This document shows positions 7,135-15,323 of a stretch of 34,074 nucleotides of DNA, one piece after another. Source of the DNA: Verrucomicrobiota bacterium (GTDB lineage Bacteria > Verrucomicrobiota > Kiritimatiellia > JAHIZV01); the NCBI GenBank assembly GCA_018814445.1, contig JAHIZV010000092.1, forward strand, positions 1-34,074, read 5' to 3'. Within the stretch, counting starts at the first letter, position 1; the number at the start of each line of letters is the position of its first letter. The translations under genes were made by a program, and so were the position numbers. The notes beneath the pieces are model-generated. The model was not told the origin of the DNA and did not search any database. It was given only the letters and a program-made list of their open reading frames with translations.

Positions 7135-10100
7135 CTACGGAACCTTCACACCCGAACGATAAACCCGGCCTTCCACGTCATTGGTTACGGTTAACGTAAG
7201 AGCACTGCCGTCCGCTTCACCCGGAACATCGAAGTTCATCGGCGTCCATGATCCGTCCGTTACGAGATCAGTCGTATAGAACACGTCATATACGCGACTG
7301 TTCGTCGTCGGCGGCCCGGCAATAATCTGCATCGTCGCCGCGCCGGTCGCGTTGGTCACATCGGGATCGTAGAAAGACAATCCGTTTGTAGGAATCGTAT
7401 CGGCGATATACTCGTCAAGATTGATCCAGCCATCGCTGTCGATATCTGCCGACGCGGTCAGACCCGTGACGCTTCCGGAGTATTTCAACTCGTAGTCATC
7501 GGAGATACCGTCCGAGTCCGTGTCGCCACCCGATCCACTTGGACAATCCGAGGTGTGAGACCCCAGGTTGTCGAACGTGTCCACATCGAAGAAAGTCCAC
7601 TCGGTCGCGGGATCAAAGGCGTCATCAGGAATCTTGTCGCCGGAACCGATGCCCGACATCCTGCGCAATGTGTGATTGGCCGTGTTGTCCGAGGCCGTAC
7701 CCCAGTAACTGCCCGGATCTTCACCCACGCGCCCGATCGAATCCACCACCGGACCGTTCGTTCCTCCCGAGCGAAGCACGACTGCATCGTCACCATTGAA
7801 GAACAGGTCGTTGAGCTGGTCTGCATACGCTTTGAGAGTGGCCGAGGCCGGATTATTCACAATCACGTACGCGGATCCAGAAGCCACAGTGCCTGTGAGC
7901 GCGTGCGTATAAGAAGCATCGGTGCTCCCGTTGTTGTATAGCATCAGGTAGTACTGACCGGCGGCCAGATCCACCAGCGAATCCGTGCCGTTATAGATCT
8001 CCACAGCCTTCTCATTGCTGCTGCCTTCTATGTACTCGGATAGGATCACTTCGCACACACCGACAACCGGCGCTGGGTTAACTGTAATCGTGACGGTTTC
8101 AGGCGTCGCAGCACCGTCGGTGTCCCACGCGTGGAATGTGACCGCGTAGACTCCCGTCGCCGACGGCACCCACGAGAAATCATTGCTGACGGGCGCGGCG
8201 GCCGTCTTATCACTCCACACGGCTCCCGGCGGCAGATTGCTCGCGGCAAGATGCGTAGACTGTCCGGTATCGCCGAGAACTTGTTCAGCATAAACGGTAA
8301 ATGCGACACCATTGCTGACCACCGTCGTCTTGCTGTTCTCATCAGGACTCAAACGCAAGGTCGGCGCTTCATTACTGGATATGCCTACGGGGGAGGAATC
8401 GTAGTACAGTTCTACAAACTCATAGATGTAATTGCCGGTTCCTAACGCGTCTGAGAACTCATTAATTACCAGCCCTTCGGTCCCAGGTCCGACTCCCCCA
8501 CCTCCGGGATTTCCATTCGTAGAGGCGACTTCGGTCCAGCTCGCGACCAGCGTACTGTCCGCTGAAGCGCTGTTTCTCTGCACGCTGTTTCCACTGGGGT
8601 TGACCCCGGCAGGCGTGGGACCGTCGAGGACCGCCGCCGTGGCGTCTTCCAGCGTATAGATTTCGGCGCCGTTTATCTGCGGCATGCCGTTGCTCCCGTT
8701 GATGAACGTGACTCGACGGCCTAATGAGACGCCCCAGAAGGTTTCAAACGCGGCCTGACCGGCATCACGGGCAATGACAACGTATCCCGTCGGAGCAACA
8801 AACGTGCCTGCAGGGAATGTGTACGTGAGCGCACTGTTCTGCTGCAGAAGCTTGTAGCCGCTGATGTCCAGTGAACCGGCAATCACACCCTTCACAGTGT
8901 AGGTATTCGTCGAGGTGTAGGCAGGGCTGTTCGTGCCGGGTCCGTCGAAGGTCGTTCGAACATAATAGTCGATCACTGTCCCATCAGGCTGGCCGGGTAT
9001 CTGGCTCGATGTACGGTACAACCCGCTGCCCTGATGCGTCATAACGATATTGCTGAAACCGCCGCCATTCATTTGGTAGTAGCCCGCGGGGGCGAGATTC
9101 GCGGCTTCCGAATTCGCTGCAATGGTCACCTGGATATAGAACGCCTCGTTGGTTTCCGGCGCACCTGGATTCAGCGCGAGGCCGGAGTATTCAATATTGG
9201 CAAAAGTCTGGGTTCCGACGATCTGCCCCGGAAGATTCAAAGATCCCTTTGTCTCGGCGATAGGACCGGTCCAACTGAAGGCTTCATAGTTTGTTCCCGA
9301 GCCCGTAAGTTGGAGGGACTTCGTCTCATCATAGTTGTCCGACGTCTCGGCAACGCCCATGTCGAAAGAGGTAATACCGTTCGCGACCCCGCCGGAAGCG
9401 ATCATCGTACCCTCGTAGCTCAGGAAATCCAACACGCCCTGCGTATCATGGACGAGTGCGACCGCATCGGGACTCCCATTCTGGATGTTGGGGATTGCAA
9501 ACCAGATCGCGCCGTAGCCGCTTCCTTCATCGTCTATGGAATTCGTGCAATTGAAAGTCATGTATGCCGCGTTGCCGTTCCCGTTGTAGAAAACCAGGTC
9601 GTATTGGGTCAGGTCGATTCCGGCGGCGCCCGCAAGTTCGACGCCCTCCCCGGCATCCGTGCCATCATCGTCATAGTGGATCTCGTTGATCCATGCGAAG
9701 CCTGTCGGGTACAAGCCGCCTACGATGACCGCGACATCGACAGCATCTGTCGACGTACCGTCCGACACTTCGAACGTCACGACATTCGTGGTCTCCGCAT
9801 CACTCAGCGACGGCGTCCAGGCGAACCTTGCGGACCTCGGCCCCACGTTGCTGAACGTTGATCCAGCAGGGGTTCCATTAGTCGAAAACGAGAGAGAGTC
9901 AGCGGCATTTCTATCCTGCCCCACAACAAAGAAACTCAGCTCTCTCGTCGTCTTGGCGGCATAGCTTGTCGAGGACACGCTGATGACGGGCGGTTGGGGA
10001 CCGACTGACTGCGATAGGTCGGAGTAGTAACGGGGCAGGATCTGGTAGCCGTTTGACGGTATCGCGGACGTATCGAACTGAACGGCAACACCAACGACAT

Positions 10101-10740
10101 CGAATGCGTTTGTCGGAGGCAACTGGCCTGCAATATCCGTATCTTTGTCGATCAGCATCGTGATCGAAGCCGTCGCATCCGAAACCACCGTCCCGACGTT
10201 GTCTTCCCCGTATGTCCAGTCGACAGCATTCATGGTCACGTTGGTGATTCGAACGAGACTGCCCTCATAACTTTCGCCTGCGGCAACCAGTTGGGCCACG
10301 GTCACAAGCGCGGGGGTGACAGGCGCGGCGTTTGTGTTCGAAATGTAGAAATCAAACGCGTCGTTTTCGGGGGCGCCGGCTTCATAGTATTCAGGCCTGA
10401 TCATACGGATACCGTTTTCCTGTTGAATGCGACCGTAGACGGTCACTTCAACACCCAGCCCAAACGTATCGTTGTCTGTCTCTAGTTCAAAGTCCACGCC
10501 GGTGCTCTGGACTTTCAGGCCGGCTGAGAGGTCCTGAATGAAAATCGTCGTATCATCGGAGACGCTCAGGAACGGAGATGTCACTCTTCCCGTTACTGTC
10601 ACGTAAACGTTGGTCAGCGGGTAGTACGTGTTTGTTCCGCTGGCAGAAAGGTTTGATTTGACGACCGCTATCTCTTGAGGTTCCGCGCAAAGGACCGCTG
10701 AAAAGAAAAGCATCGCCAGAAGAAATCCGTGCCTTCTCAT
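7135..10740 (-). CDS. Large secreted LTD/Ig-like surface protein
   Basis: A 1201-residue protein starting at the ATG at 10740 (GGGGGAGAAG just upstream; an in-frame TTG at 10770 is less likely). Residues 1-19 are a Sec signal peptide (RRHGFLLAMLFFSAVLCA). Then follow an OB-fold-like region (about 30-120, resembling the YhcR/DUF5689 type), an Ig-like putative cadherin-type domain (about 250-345), and lamin-tail-like repeats around 350-480, 755-790 and 895-1050 (motifs INEIHYDDDG, INEFSDA, LSEYIEGSSNEKAVEIYN). Near 1073 a calcium-binding DTDSDGISDDYE thrombospondin-3-like segment appears, then a short beta C-terminus. No cell-wall or PEP-CTERM sorting tail is visible. It is directly downstream of an H-X9-DG pseudopilin, so secretion by a type II-like machine is plausible. 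Function unknown; adhesion or nuclease-related roles are possible. Confidence 0.75.
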   Translation of the reverse strand: MRRHGFLLAMLFFSAVLCAEPQEIAVVKSNLSASGTNTYYPLTNVYVTVTGRVTSPFLSVSDDTTIFIQDLSAGLKVQSTGVDFELETDNDTFGLGVEVTVYGRIQQENGIRMIRPEYYEAGAPENDAFDFYISNTNAAPVTPALVTVAQLVAAGESYEGSLVRITNVTMNAVDWTYGEDNVGTVVSDATASITMLIDKDTDIAGQLPPTNAFDVVGVAVQFDTSAIPSNGYQILPRYYSDLSQSVGPQPPVISVSSTSYAAKTTRELSFFVVGQDRNAADSLSFSTNGTPAGSTFSNVGPRSARFAWTPSLSDAETTNVVTFEVSDGTSTDAVDVAVIVGGLYPTGFAWINEIHYDDDGTDAGEGVELAGAAGIDLTQYDLVFYNGNGNAAYMTFNCTNSIDDEGSGYGAIWFAIPNIQNGSPDAVALVHDTQGVLDFLSYEGTMIASGGVANGITSFDMGVAETSDNYDETKSLQLTGSGTNYEAFSWTGPIAETKGSLNLPGQIVGTQTFANIEYSGLALNPGAPETNEAFYIQVTIAANSEAANLAPAGYYQMNGGGFSNIVMTHQGSGLYRTSSQIPGQPDGTVIDYYVRTTFDGPGTNSPAYTSTNTYTVKGVIAGSLDISGYKLLQQNSALTYTFPAGTFVAPTGYVVIARDAGQAAFETFWGVSLGRRVTFINGSNGMPQINGAEIYTLEDATAAVLDGPTPAGVNPSGNSVQRNSASADSTLVASWTEVASTNGNPGGGGVGPGTEGLVINEFSDALGTGNYIYEFVELYYDSSPVGISSNEAPTLRLSPDENSKTTVVSNGVAFTVYAEQVLGDTGQSTHLAASNLPPGAVWSDKTAAAPVSNDFSWVPSATGVYAVTFHAWDTDGAATPETVTITVNPAPVVGVCEVILSEYIEGSSNEKAVEIYNGTDSLVDLAAGQYYLMLYNNGSTDASYTHALTGTVASGSAYVIVNNPASATLKAYADQLNDLFFNGDDAVVLRSGGTNGPVVDSIGRVGEDPGSYWGTASDNTANHTLRRMSGIGSGDKIPDDAFDPATEWTFFDVDTFDNLGSHTSDCPSGSGGDTDSDGISDDYELKYSGSVTGLTASADIDSDGWINLDEYIADTIPTNGLSFYDPDVTNATGAATMQIIAGPPTTNSRVYDVFYTTDLVTDGSWTPMNFDVPGEADGSALTLTVTNDVEGRVYRSGVKVP

Positions 10741-10766
10741 TCTTCTCCCCCGTTCATCTAGTCTGT

Positions 10767-11612
<846 letters not shown>

Positions 11613-11639
11613 CCGCAATCCCCCAGAGAGTCCTTGTTA

Positions 11640-11669
11640 ATTGTTAGCATACCGTCACGACAGTGTCAA
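11640..11669 (-). promoter_or_regulatory. Promoter of the pseudopilin-LTD operon
   Basis: A perfect -35 TTGACA (669-664 of the 11 kb block, that is 11669-11664) is followed after 18 bp by AACAAT (11645-11640), a moderate -10 with four of six matches. Transcription would start about 20 bases upstream of the ATG. Confidence 0.45.
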
Positions 11670-11692
11670 AATACGGCTACAACGCCACTTAT

Positions 11693-11714
11693 CCAGATGA
11701 TACGTATCATTTGG
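11693..11714. promoter_or_regulatory. 22-bp palindromic operator candidate
   Basis: CCAGATGATACGTATCATTTGG-type dyad: the central 14 bp ATGATACGTATCAT are a perfect palindrome and one further pair mismatches in the arms. Its centre is about 70 bp upstream of the predicted transcription start of the minus-strand operon, a position usual for an activator. The shape resembles LacI- or GntR-family sites, but the regulator is unknown. Confidence 0.5.
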
Positions 11715-11789
11715 ACCACTTCGCCTGAGGCACATTCCTTCCCTTAATAGGATACCTGTGATTGGACATGTCGTAGAGGGGGCAAGGTG

Positions 11790-11824
11790 GTTCAAAGTTC
11801 GCTGTTGAAAGTCCAAAGTGCAGG
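11790..11824 (+). repeat. Heptamer array E (GTTCAAA)
   Basis: Five units at 11790, 11797, 11804, 11811 and 11818 (GTTCAAA, GTTCGCT and variants), preceded by a purine-rich stretch. It pairs with array F in inverted orientation across 19 bases. Confidence 0.7.
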
Positions 11825-11843
11825 GCCTGTGGTTGATTCCGCC

Positions 11844-11871
11844 TTTGAACTATGAACTTTAGACTTTGAAC
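11844..11871 (-). repeat. Heptamer array F, inverted partner of E
   Basis: Four units at 11844, 11851, 11858 and 11865 (TTTGAAC, TATGAAC types, the reverse complement of the E unit), followed by a C/T-rich stretch up to the uppP start. E and F can fold into an imperfect hairpin of about 28 bp in the uppP leader. Confidence 0.7.
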
Positions 11872-11902
11872 TTAACCCCGCCTCCGGTCTACTTTCTCCC
11901 CA

Positions 11903-12856
11903 ATGTTGAAGAAACTCATAATCTGCGCTCTGGCGTCTGCTCTTCTGGCGGGAGTCGCTATAGCGGACAAAGGGGCTGCCGACGAGCTGTCTTTCGACCA
12001 TGCGGTGCAAACTTCCCCCTCCCCGATGGGAATCATCCCCGCGGCGATCCTTGGAGTCGTTGAAGGCTTGACGGAGTACCTTCCCGTCAGCTCGACCGGG
12101 CACCTGATTGTGGCGCAAAGACTGATGGGCATCGGCGCGAACGCGGACGAGAAGACCGCCGCCGATGCATATGCTATCTGCATTCAATCCGGCGCCATCC
12201 TGGCCGTTATCGGTCTTTACTTCCGCAAAGTGCGGGCGATGGCCCTCGGCCTCGTGGGAAGGGACAGGGAGGGACGTCGCGATCTCGTCAACATCGTCGT
12301 TGCATTTCTCCCCGCCGCTCTGGTCGGGTTGCTCTTTGCGGAGGCTATCAAGTCCCATCTCTTCGGGCTCTGGCCGATCGTCGCCGCGTGGTTTGCGGGG
12401 GGCGCAGCGATCCTCATCGTCGGCTGGAGCCGCCGGGGACACCCCCCGTGGACGGGCAAGGACATCGATTCTCTGACCGCGGGCAAGGCTCTTGTCATCG
12501 GCCTGATTCAGTGCCTGGCCATGTGGCCGGGAGTGAGCCGTAGTCTCGTGACGATTGTCGGCGGCATCATTGTGGGACTGAGCCTTCCAGCCGCTGTTGT
12601 ATTCAGTTTTCTTCTCGGCGCGGTTACGCTCAGTGCGTCAACTGCGTATGATATGCTGAGCCATGGACAAGCTATGCTGGCCATGTACGGTCCAGCCAGC
12701 CTGTTAACGGGCTTCGTCGTCGCCTGGATCTCGGCCATTGCGGCCGTCCGCTGGATGCTGGCCTTTCTGAACAAACACGGCTTCGCTCCGTTTGGGTACT
12801 ACCGAGTGGCGATTGCGCTTGTGGTCACAGGGCTGATACTGGGCGGCGTTTTGTAG
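11903..12856 (+). CDS. uppP: Undecaprenyl-diphosphatase (BacA/UppP)
   Basis: This integral membrane phosphatase recycles undecaprenyl pyrophosphate to the monophosphate carrier for peptidoglycan and other wall polymers, and its activity lowers bacitracin sensitivity. The first catalytic motif EGLTEYLPVSSTGH is at 54-67 (E54, E58, S64, H67) and the second, PGVSRSL, near 210-216, includes the essential arginine. At least seven hydrophobic segments follow. The length (317) exceeds the usual 265-280 because of about 40 extra N-terminal residues that look like a cleavable signal peptide (KKLIICALASALLAGVAIA) plus a linker. No Shine-Dalgarno precedes the ATG; the leader is heptamer array F followed by pyrimidines. 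An internal start at 12026 would give the usual length, but it also lacks a ribosome binding site. Confidence 0.9.
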   Translation: MLKKLIICALASALLAGVAIADKGAADELSFDHAVQTSPSPMGIIPAAILGVVEGLTEYLPVSSTGHLIVAQRLMGIGANADEKTAADAYAICIQSGAILAVIGLYFRKVRAMALGLVGRDREGRRDLVNIVVAFLPAALVGLLFAEAIKSHLFGLWPIVAAWFAGGAAILIVGWSRRGHPPWTGKDIDSLTAGKALVIGLIQCLAMWPGVSRSLVTIVGGIIVGLSLPAAVVFSFLLGAVTLSASTAYDMLSHGQAMLAMYGPASLLTGFVVAWISAIAAVRWMLAFLNKHGFAPFGYYRVAIALVVTGLILGGVL

Positions 12857-12884
12857 GTCCAAGGCCCAAAGTCCAAGGTCCAAG
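12857..12884 (+). repeat. Heptamer array G (GTCCAAG)
   Basis: Four units at 12857, 12864, 12871 and 12878 (GTCCAAG, GCCCAAA and repeats). It starts at the base after the uppP stop codon and is the left half of an inverted pair with array H. Confidence 0.7.
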
Positions 12885-12935
12885 GAAGTGAAATCAGTCG
12901 ATCTTTACCTGTCCTGCGAATACCCATTTCCCGAC

Positions 12936-12963
12936 TCTGGACATTGGACGTTGGACTTTAGAC
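12936..12963 (-). repeat. Heptamer array H, inverted partner of G
   Basis: Four units at 12936, 12943, 12950 and 12957 (ATTGGAC, GTTGGAC types), then a pyrimidine-rich tract. Together with G it would form a stem of about 28 bp around a 51-base loop in the spacer between uppP and the chaperone gene. Confidence 0.7.
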
Positions 12964-13038
12964 TTTCATTTCCTTCCCACATTCCTCTATCTTCCGCCCT
13001 TTCCGTATCAATATTTCTGAAAGAAAGGACGTGGCATT

Positions 13039-14928
13039 ATGCCGATGCTGATTGGCAAATTTCATAAACTGATCCAGTCCAAGTTGCTCTGGGGCCTTTT
13101 CCTCGGGATCGTGGTTATCGCCTTTGTGGGTCTTTACATGGTGGATTACCTCGTTCCCTCCGCCGATGAACGTAGTGTGATTTCCGCGGGTACGCTGGAC
13201 GGCGAAGACGTCAGCCACCAGGAGTTCCGGCATGCTTATGTGAATTCTTATCTCTCGCTCGCCCTCGCTGTCGGACGCGCGTTTAATGTCAATGATAAGA
13301 TCGAGGCGCAGTTGCGCGAGGCGGCATGGAAGCGCGTGGCCGCACTGAAGAAGGTGGCGCAGATGAACCTGTCGGCCAGCGATACGGAAGTCGTTGCGGC
13401 AATCAAGAATCACCCGGGTTTCTCCGATCAGGGACAATTCAATAAAGCGATCTACGGGGCGTTCGTCGCCCGTGTCCTGAAGCCCATGGGAATCAGCGAG
13501 CGAGGCTTTGAGGAGTACATCCGCGAGGAGATAGGAATCAACAAACTCCGTCAGATGCTGCAGCAGTCCCTGCTTGTCTCACCCTACGAAATGAAACGGA
13601 CGTTCAATTCCATCAGCGATTCCTTCCAGATCGAATACGTCGCTATTACTGAAGAGGACGTGGTCGATAAGGTGGAGGTCACGGAAGAAGACGCCAGGAC
13701 CTATTTTGAGGACAACAGGGACGATTTCATGCTCCCCGAGAAAGTCCGCGTCGAGTACGTCCGCTTCCCCGTCGCCTCACACATGAGCGATATCGAGGTC
13801 ATGGAGGATGATATGCTGGCCTACTACGAGCAGAACATCCTGGATTTTGCCATTGATACAAATGCTGTCGATGAAGGGACTGACGCAGTATCAGAAGACT
13901 CTGCTGAAGAAGCCGCAGAGGTTGTAGACGTGCCCCAGGAAACATCTTCCGACGAATCCGTCGTTGAGACGGCCGGGGAAGAGGAAGCCGCAGACGCGGC
14001 AGAGTCAGTCAATGACACGAACGATATGCCGGAGGCTTTCGTCGATATGGCCTTCATGTCGGACAATGAGGCCTCTGCGGAAACGGAAGATGACGAGACC
14101 ACCAAGCCCTTTGACGAAGTCAGAGACGAAATCGAAAGCATATTGCGGCGCAAGGCCGCGCTTTACAGGACGGCTGACTACGCGACCGACTTTGTCGTAA
14201 AACTTGCCCCTGACCGCGATGGAAATGCGCCTGATTTTGAAACCGCGGCCACGGACTTCGGCCTCGAAGTCATGTCGCTCCCTCCGTTCGCTTCCGGCGA
14301 CGAACTTGAAGGCATCGAATCACCCGCCGCATTTGAACGGGCTGCATTCTCCCGCGAACTCCTGCCGGACGAGTACTTCAGCGATGCCATTCTCGGTGAC
14401 GACTACGTTTATGTGCTCGCGCTCAAAGAGCGCATCAAACCACAGATCCCCGAGTACGAAGAGGTCGCCGATAAGGTCAAGGAAGCGGCCTCTATCGACA
14501 TGACGGTAGTCAGACTGAAGGAGCAGGCAGAGGCCGTAGGCGAAGGAGCCAGGGCTGCTCTGCAGGAAGGGAAAACTCTCGAGGATGTGGCCAGGAAGTT
14601 CGATCTGGAGATAACGAAGCCTGCGGAATTCACGGCAGCGTCCGGGATTGAAGAGAATCCGTATTCCGACTACATCGTCCGTACGGTTCTCTTCCTGAAT
14701 GAGAACGAGATCAGCGATCCTATTCCGACCGAGGATTGCCTCCTGATCGTCCACGTCGCAAAGAGAACACCGGGCGATCCGACGGCATTCGCGACGATCA
14801 GAGATCAACTGGTCGGCAGTATCATTCGAGAGCGTTCCTCCACACTGTTCCAGGACTGGCAGAGCTACCTCCTGAAGGAAGGCGGCTTCGAAGAGAAACT
14901 CCAGCCGGAACCGGAAGAGGAACTCTAG
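13039..14928 (+). CDS. PpiD/SurA-like periplasmic folding chaperone
   Basis: A 629-residue protein with one N-terminal membrane anchor (about 16-40, LLWGLFLGIVVIAFVGLYMV), followed by a SurA_N-type helical chaperone domain (about 50-200: GEDVSHQEFRHAYVNSY, ...) and a C-terminal helical region. This layout and length match PpiD, which helps newly exported proteins leave the Sec translocon. A Glu/Ala-rich acidic insertion at about 272-365 splits the parvulin-like part, and I cannot recognise a complete parvulin active site, so isomerase activity is doubtful. The ATG at 13039 has AAAGGA nine bases upstream. A GC-rich hairpin overlaps the stop codon. Confidence 0.7.
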   Translation: MPMLIGKFHKLIQSKLLWGLFLGIVVIAFVGLYMVDYLVPSADERSVISAGTLDGEDVSHQEFRHAYVNSYLSLALAVGRAFNVNDKIEAQLREAAWKRVAALKKVAQMNLSASDTEVVAAIKNHPGFSDQGQFNKAIYGAFVARVLKPMGISERGFEEYIREEIGINKLRQMLQQSLLVSPYEMKRTFNSISDSFQIEYVAITEEDVVDKVEVTEEDARTYFEDNRDDFMLPEKVRVEYVRFPVASHMSDIEVMEDDMLAYYEQNILDFAIDTNAVDEGTDAVSEDSAEEAAEVVDVPQETSSDESVVETAGEEEAADAAESVNDTNDMPEAFVDMAFMSDNEASAETEDDETTKPFDEVRDEIESILRRKAALYRTADYATDFVVKLAPDRDGNAPDFETAATDFGLEVMSLPPFASGDELEGIESPAAFERAAFSRELLPDEYFSDAILGDDYVYVLALKERIKPQIPEYEEVADKVKEAASIDMTVVRLKEQAEAVGEGARAALQEGKTLEDVARKFDLEITKPAEFTAASGIEENPYSDYIVRTVLFLNENEISDPIPTEDCLLIVHVAKRTPGDPTAFATIRDQLVGSIIRERSSTLFQDWQSYLLKEGGFEEKLQPEPEEEL

Positions 14929-14945
14929 CGGGCGTTACGCCCGCT
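14927..14945 (+). terminator. GC hairpin after the chaperone gene
   Basis: AGCGGGCG (14927-14934) and CGCCCGCT (14938-14945) form an 8-bp stem with a TTA loop that begins at the stop codon. No T-run follows, because a repeat element is inserted immediately downstream; the original tail may have been displaced. Confidence 0.5.
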
Positions 14946-14950
14946 GCCCC
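14940..14950. repeat. Left target-site duplication of repeat element copy 1
   Basis: CCCGCTGCCCC, identical to 15098-15108 on the other side of the element. Confidence 0.65.
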
Positions 14951-15097
14951 GAATGCCGCTGACTTAAGACCACTTTCGGATGCGCCAGGCAAAGAAAGGC
15001 ATAGCCCTGACGGGCTTAACTACAAACAATGGATGAAGTTCGCATTGTTTGTAGTCAATGCCGTAAGGCATGTCGTGGTCTTAAGTCAGCGGCATTC
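14951..15097. mobile_element. 147-bp miniature inverted-repeat element, copy 1
   Basis: The ends are 23-bp perfect terminal inverted repeats (14951-14973 and 15075-15097, outer end GAATGCCGCTGAC). Inside are hairpins: AGCCC/GGGCT with a TGAC loop (15003-15016), CTACAAACAATG/CATTGTTTGTAG with an 11-base loop (15020-15054), and ATGCC/GGCAT with a GTAA tetraloop (15058-15071). It is directly flanked by an 11-bp perfect direct repeat. It contains no reading frame of note. A second copy at 20075-20221 differs at 5 of 147 positions. It looks like a non-autonomous transposable element or a mobile structured-RNA element. Confidence 0.8.
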
Positions 15098-15108
15098 CCC
15101 GCTGCCCC
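15098..15108. repeat. Right target-site duplication of repeat element copy 1
   Basis: CCCGCTGCCCC, identical to 14940-14950. Its end runs into heptamer array I. Confidence 0.65.
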
Positions 15109-15134
15109 TTGTCCTTAGTCCCTGGTCCGTTGTC
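15107..15134 (-). repeat. Heptamer array I
   Basis: Four units at 15107, 15114, 15121 and 15128 (CCTTGTC, CTTAGTC types). Counting out the inserted 147-bp element, it would start about 20 bases after the chaperone gene stop. Confidence 0.55.
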
Positions 15135-15214
15135 AGGCGGCCTGTCTACAAAGCTCGCAGAGCGAAGCGGGAAGGATGTTCGTTTTTGAATGTGGGATCT
15201 TCGCGGTCCCTTTC

Positions 15215-15235
15215 TCCATGCCCCATGCTCTCTGC
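15215..15235 (-). repeat. Short pyrimidine-rich heptamer run O
   Basis: Three units at 15215, 15222 and 15229 (TCCATGC, CCCATGC, then a variant), a weaker but in-register run just before the deoB promoter. Confidence 0.4.
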
Positions 15236-15247
15236 CCTTCTGACGTA

Positions 15248-15277
15248 TTGACAACGCACGCGCTACCCCCGTTTAAT
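15248..15277 (+). promoter_or_regulatory. Promoter of the nucleoside-salvage operon
   Basis: Perfect -35 TTGACA (15248-15253), 18-bp spacer, -10 TTTAAT (15272-15277, five of six). Transcription would begin near 15284, about 40 bases before the deoB start. Confidence 0.6.
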
Positions 15278-15323
15278 ACGTGATACGAGCGCTGCAGTGA
15301 CCGGCGCACAACGGAGTGTCTGT

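Larger units (their letters stand above)
14929..15323. other. Spacer of about 395 bases with repeats and a promoter
   Basis: No gene is seen here. The spacer holds a GC hairpin, the 147-bp inverted-repeat element with flanking direct repeats, heptamer arrays I and O, and the promoter of the nucleoside-salvage operon. Confidence 0.7.

Noticed and set aside
9034-9861. Plus-strand frame of 275 codons opposite the LTD protein
   Set aside because: No ribosome binding site or domain, and overlaps a good secreted-protein gene throughout.
11792-12442. Antisense 216-codon frame across uppP
   Set aside because: It lies opposite a clear uppP gene, has no recognisable domain and its composition is that of a shadow frame.
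14951-15097. tRNA or known riboswitch
   Set aside because: The multi-hairpin shape is suggestive, but stem lengths do not match tRNA, and terminal repeats with target duplication favour a mobile element.
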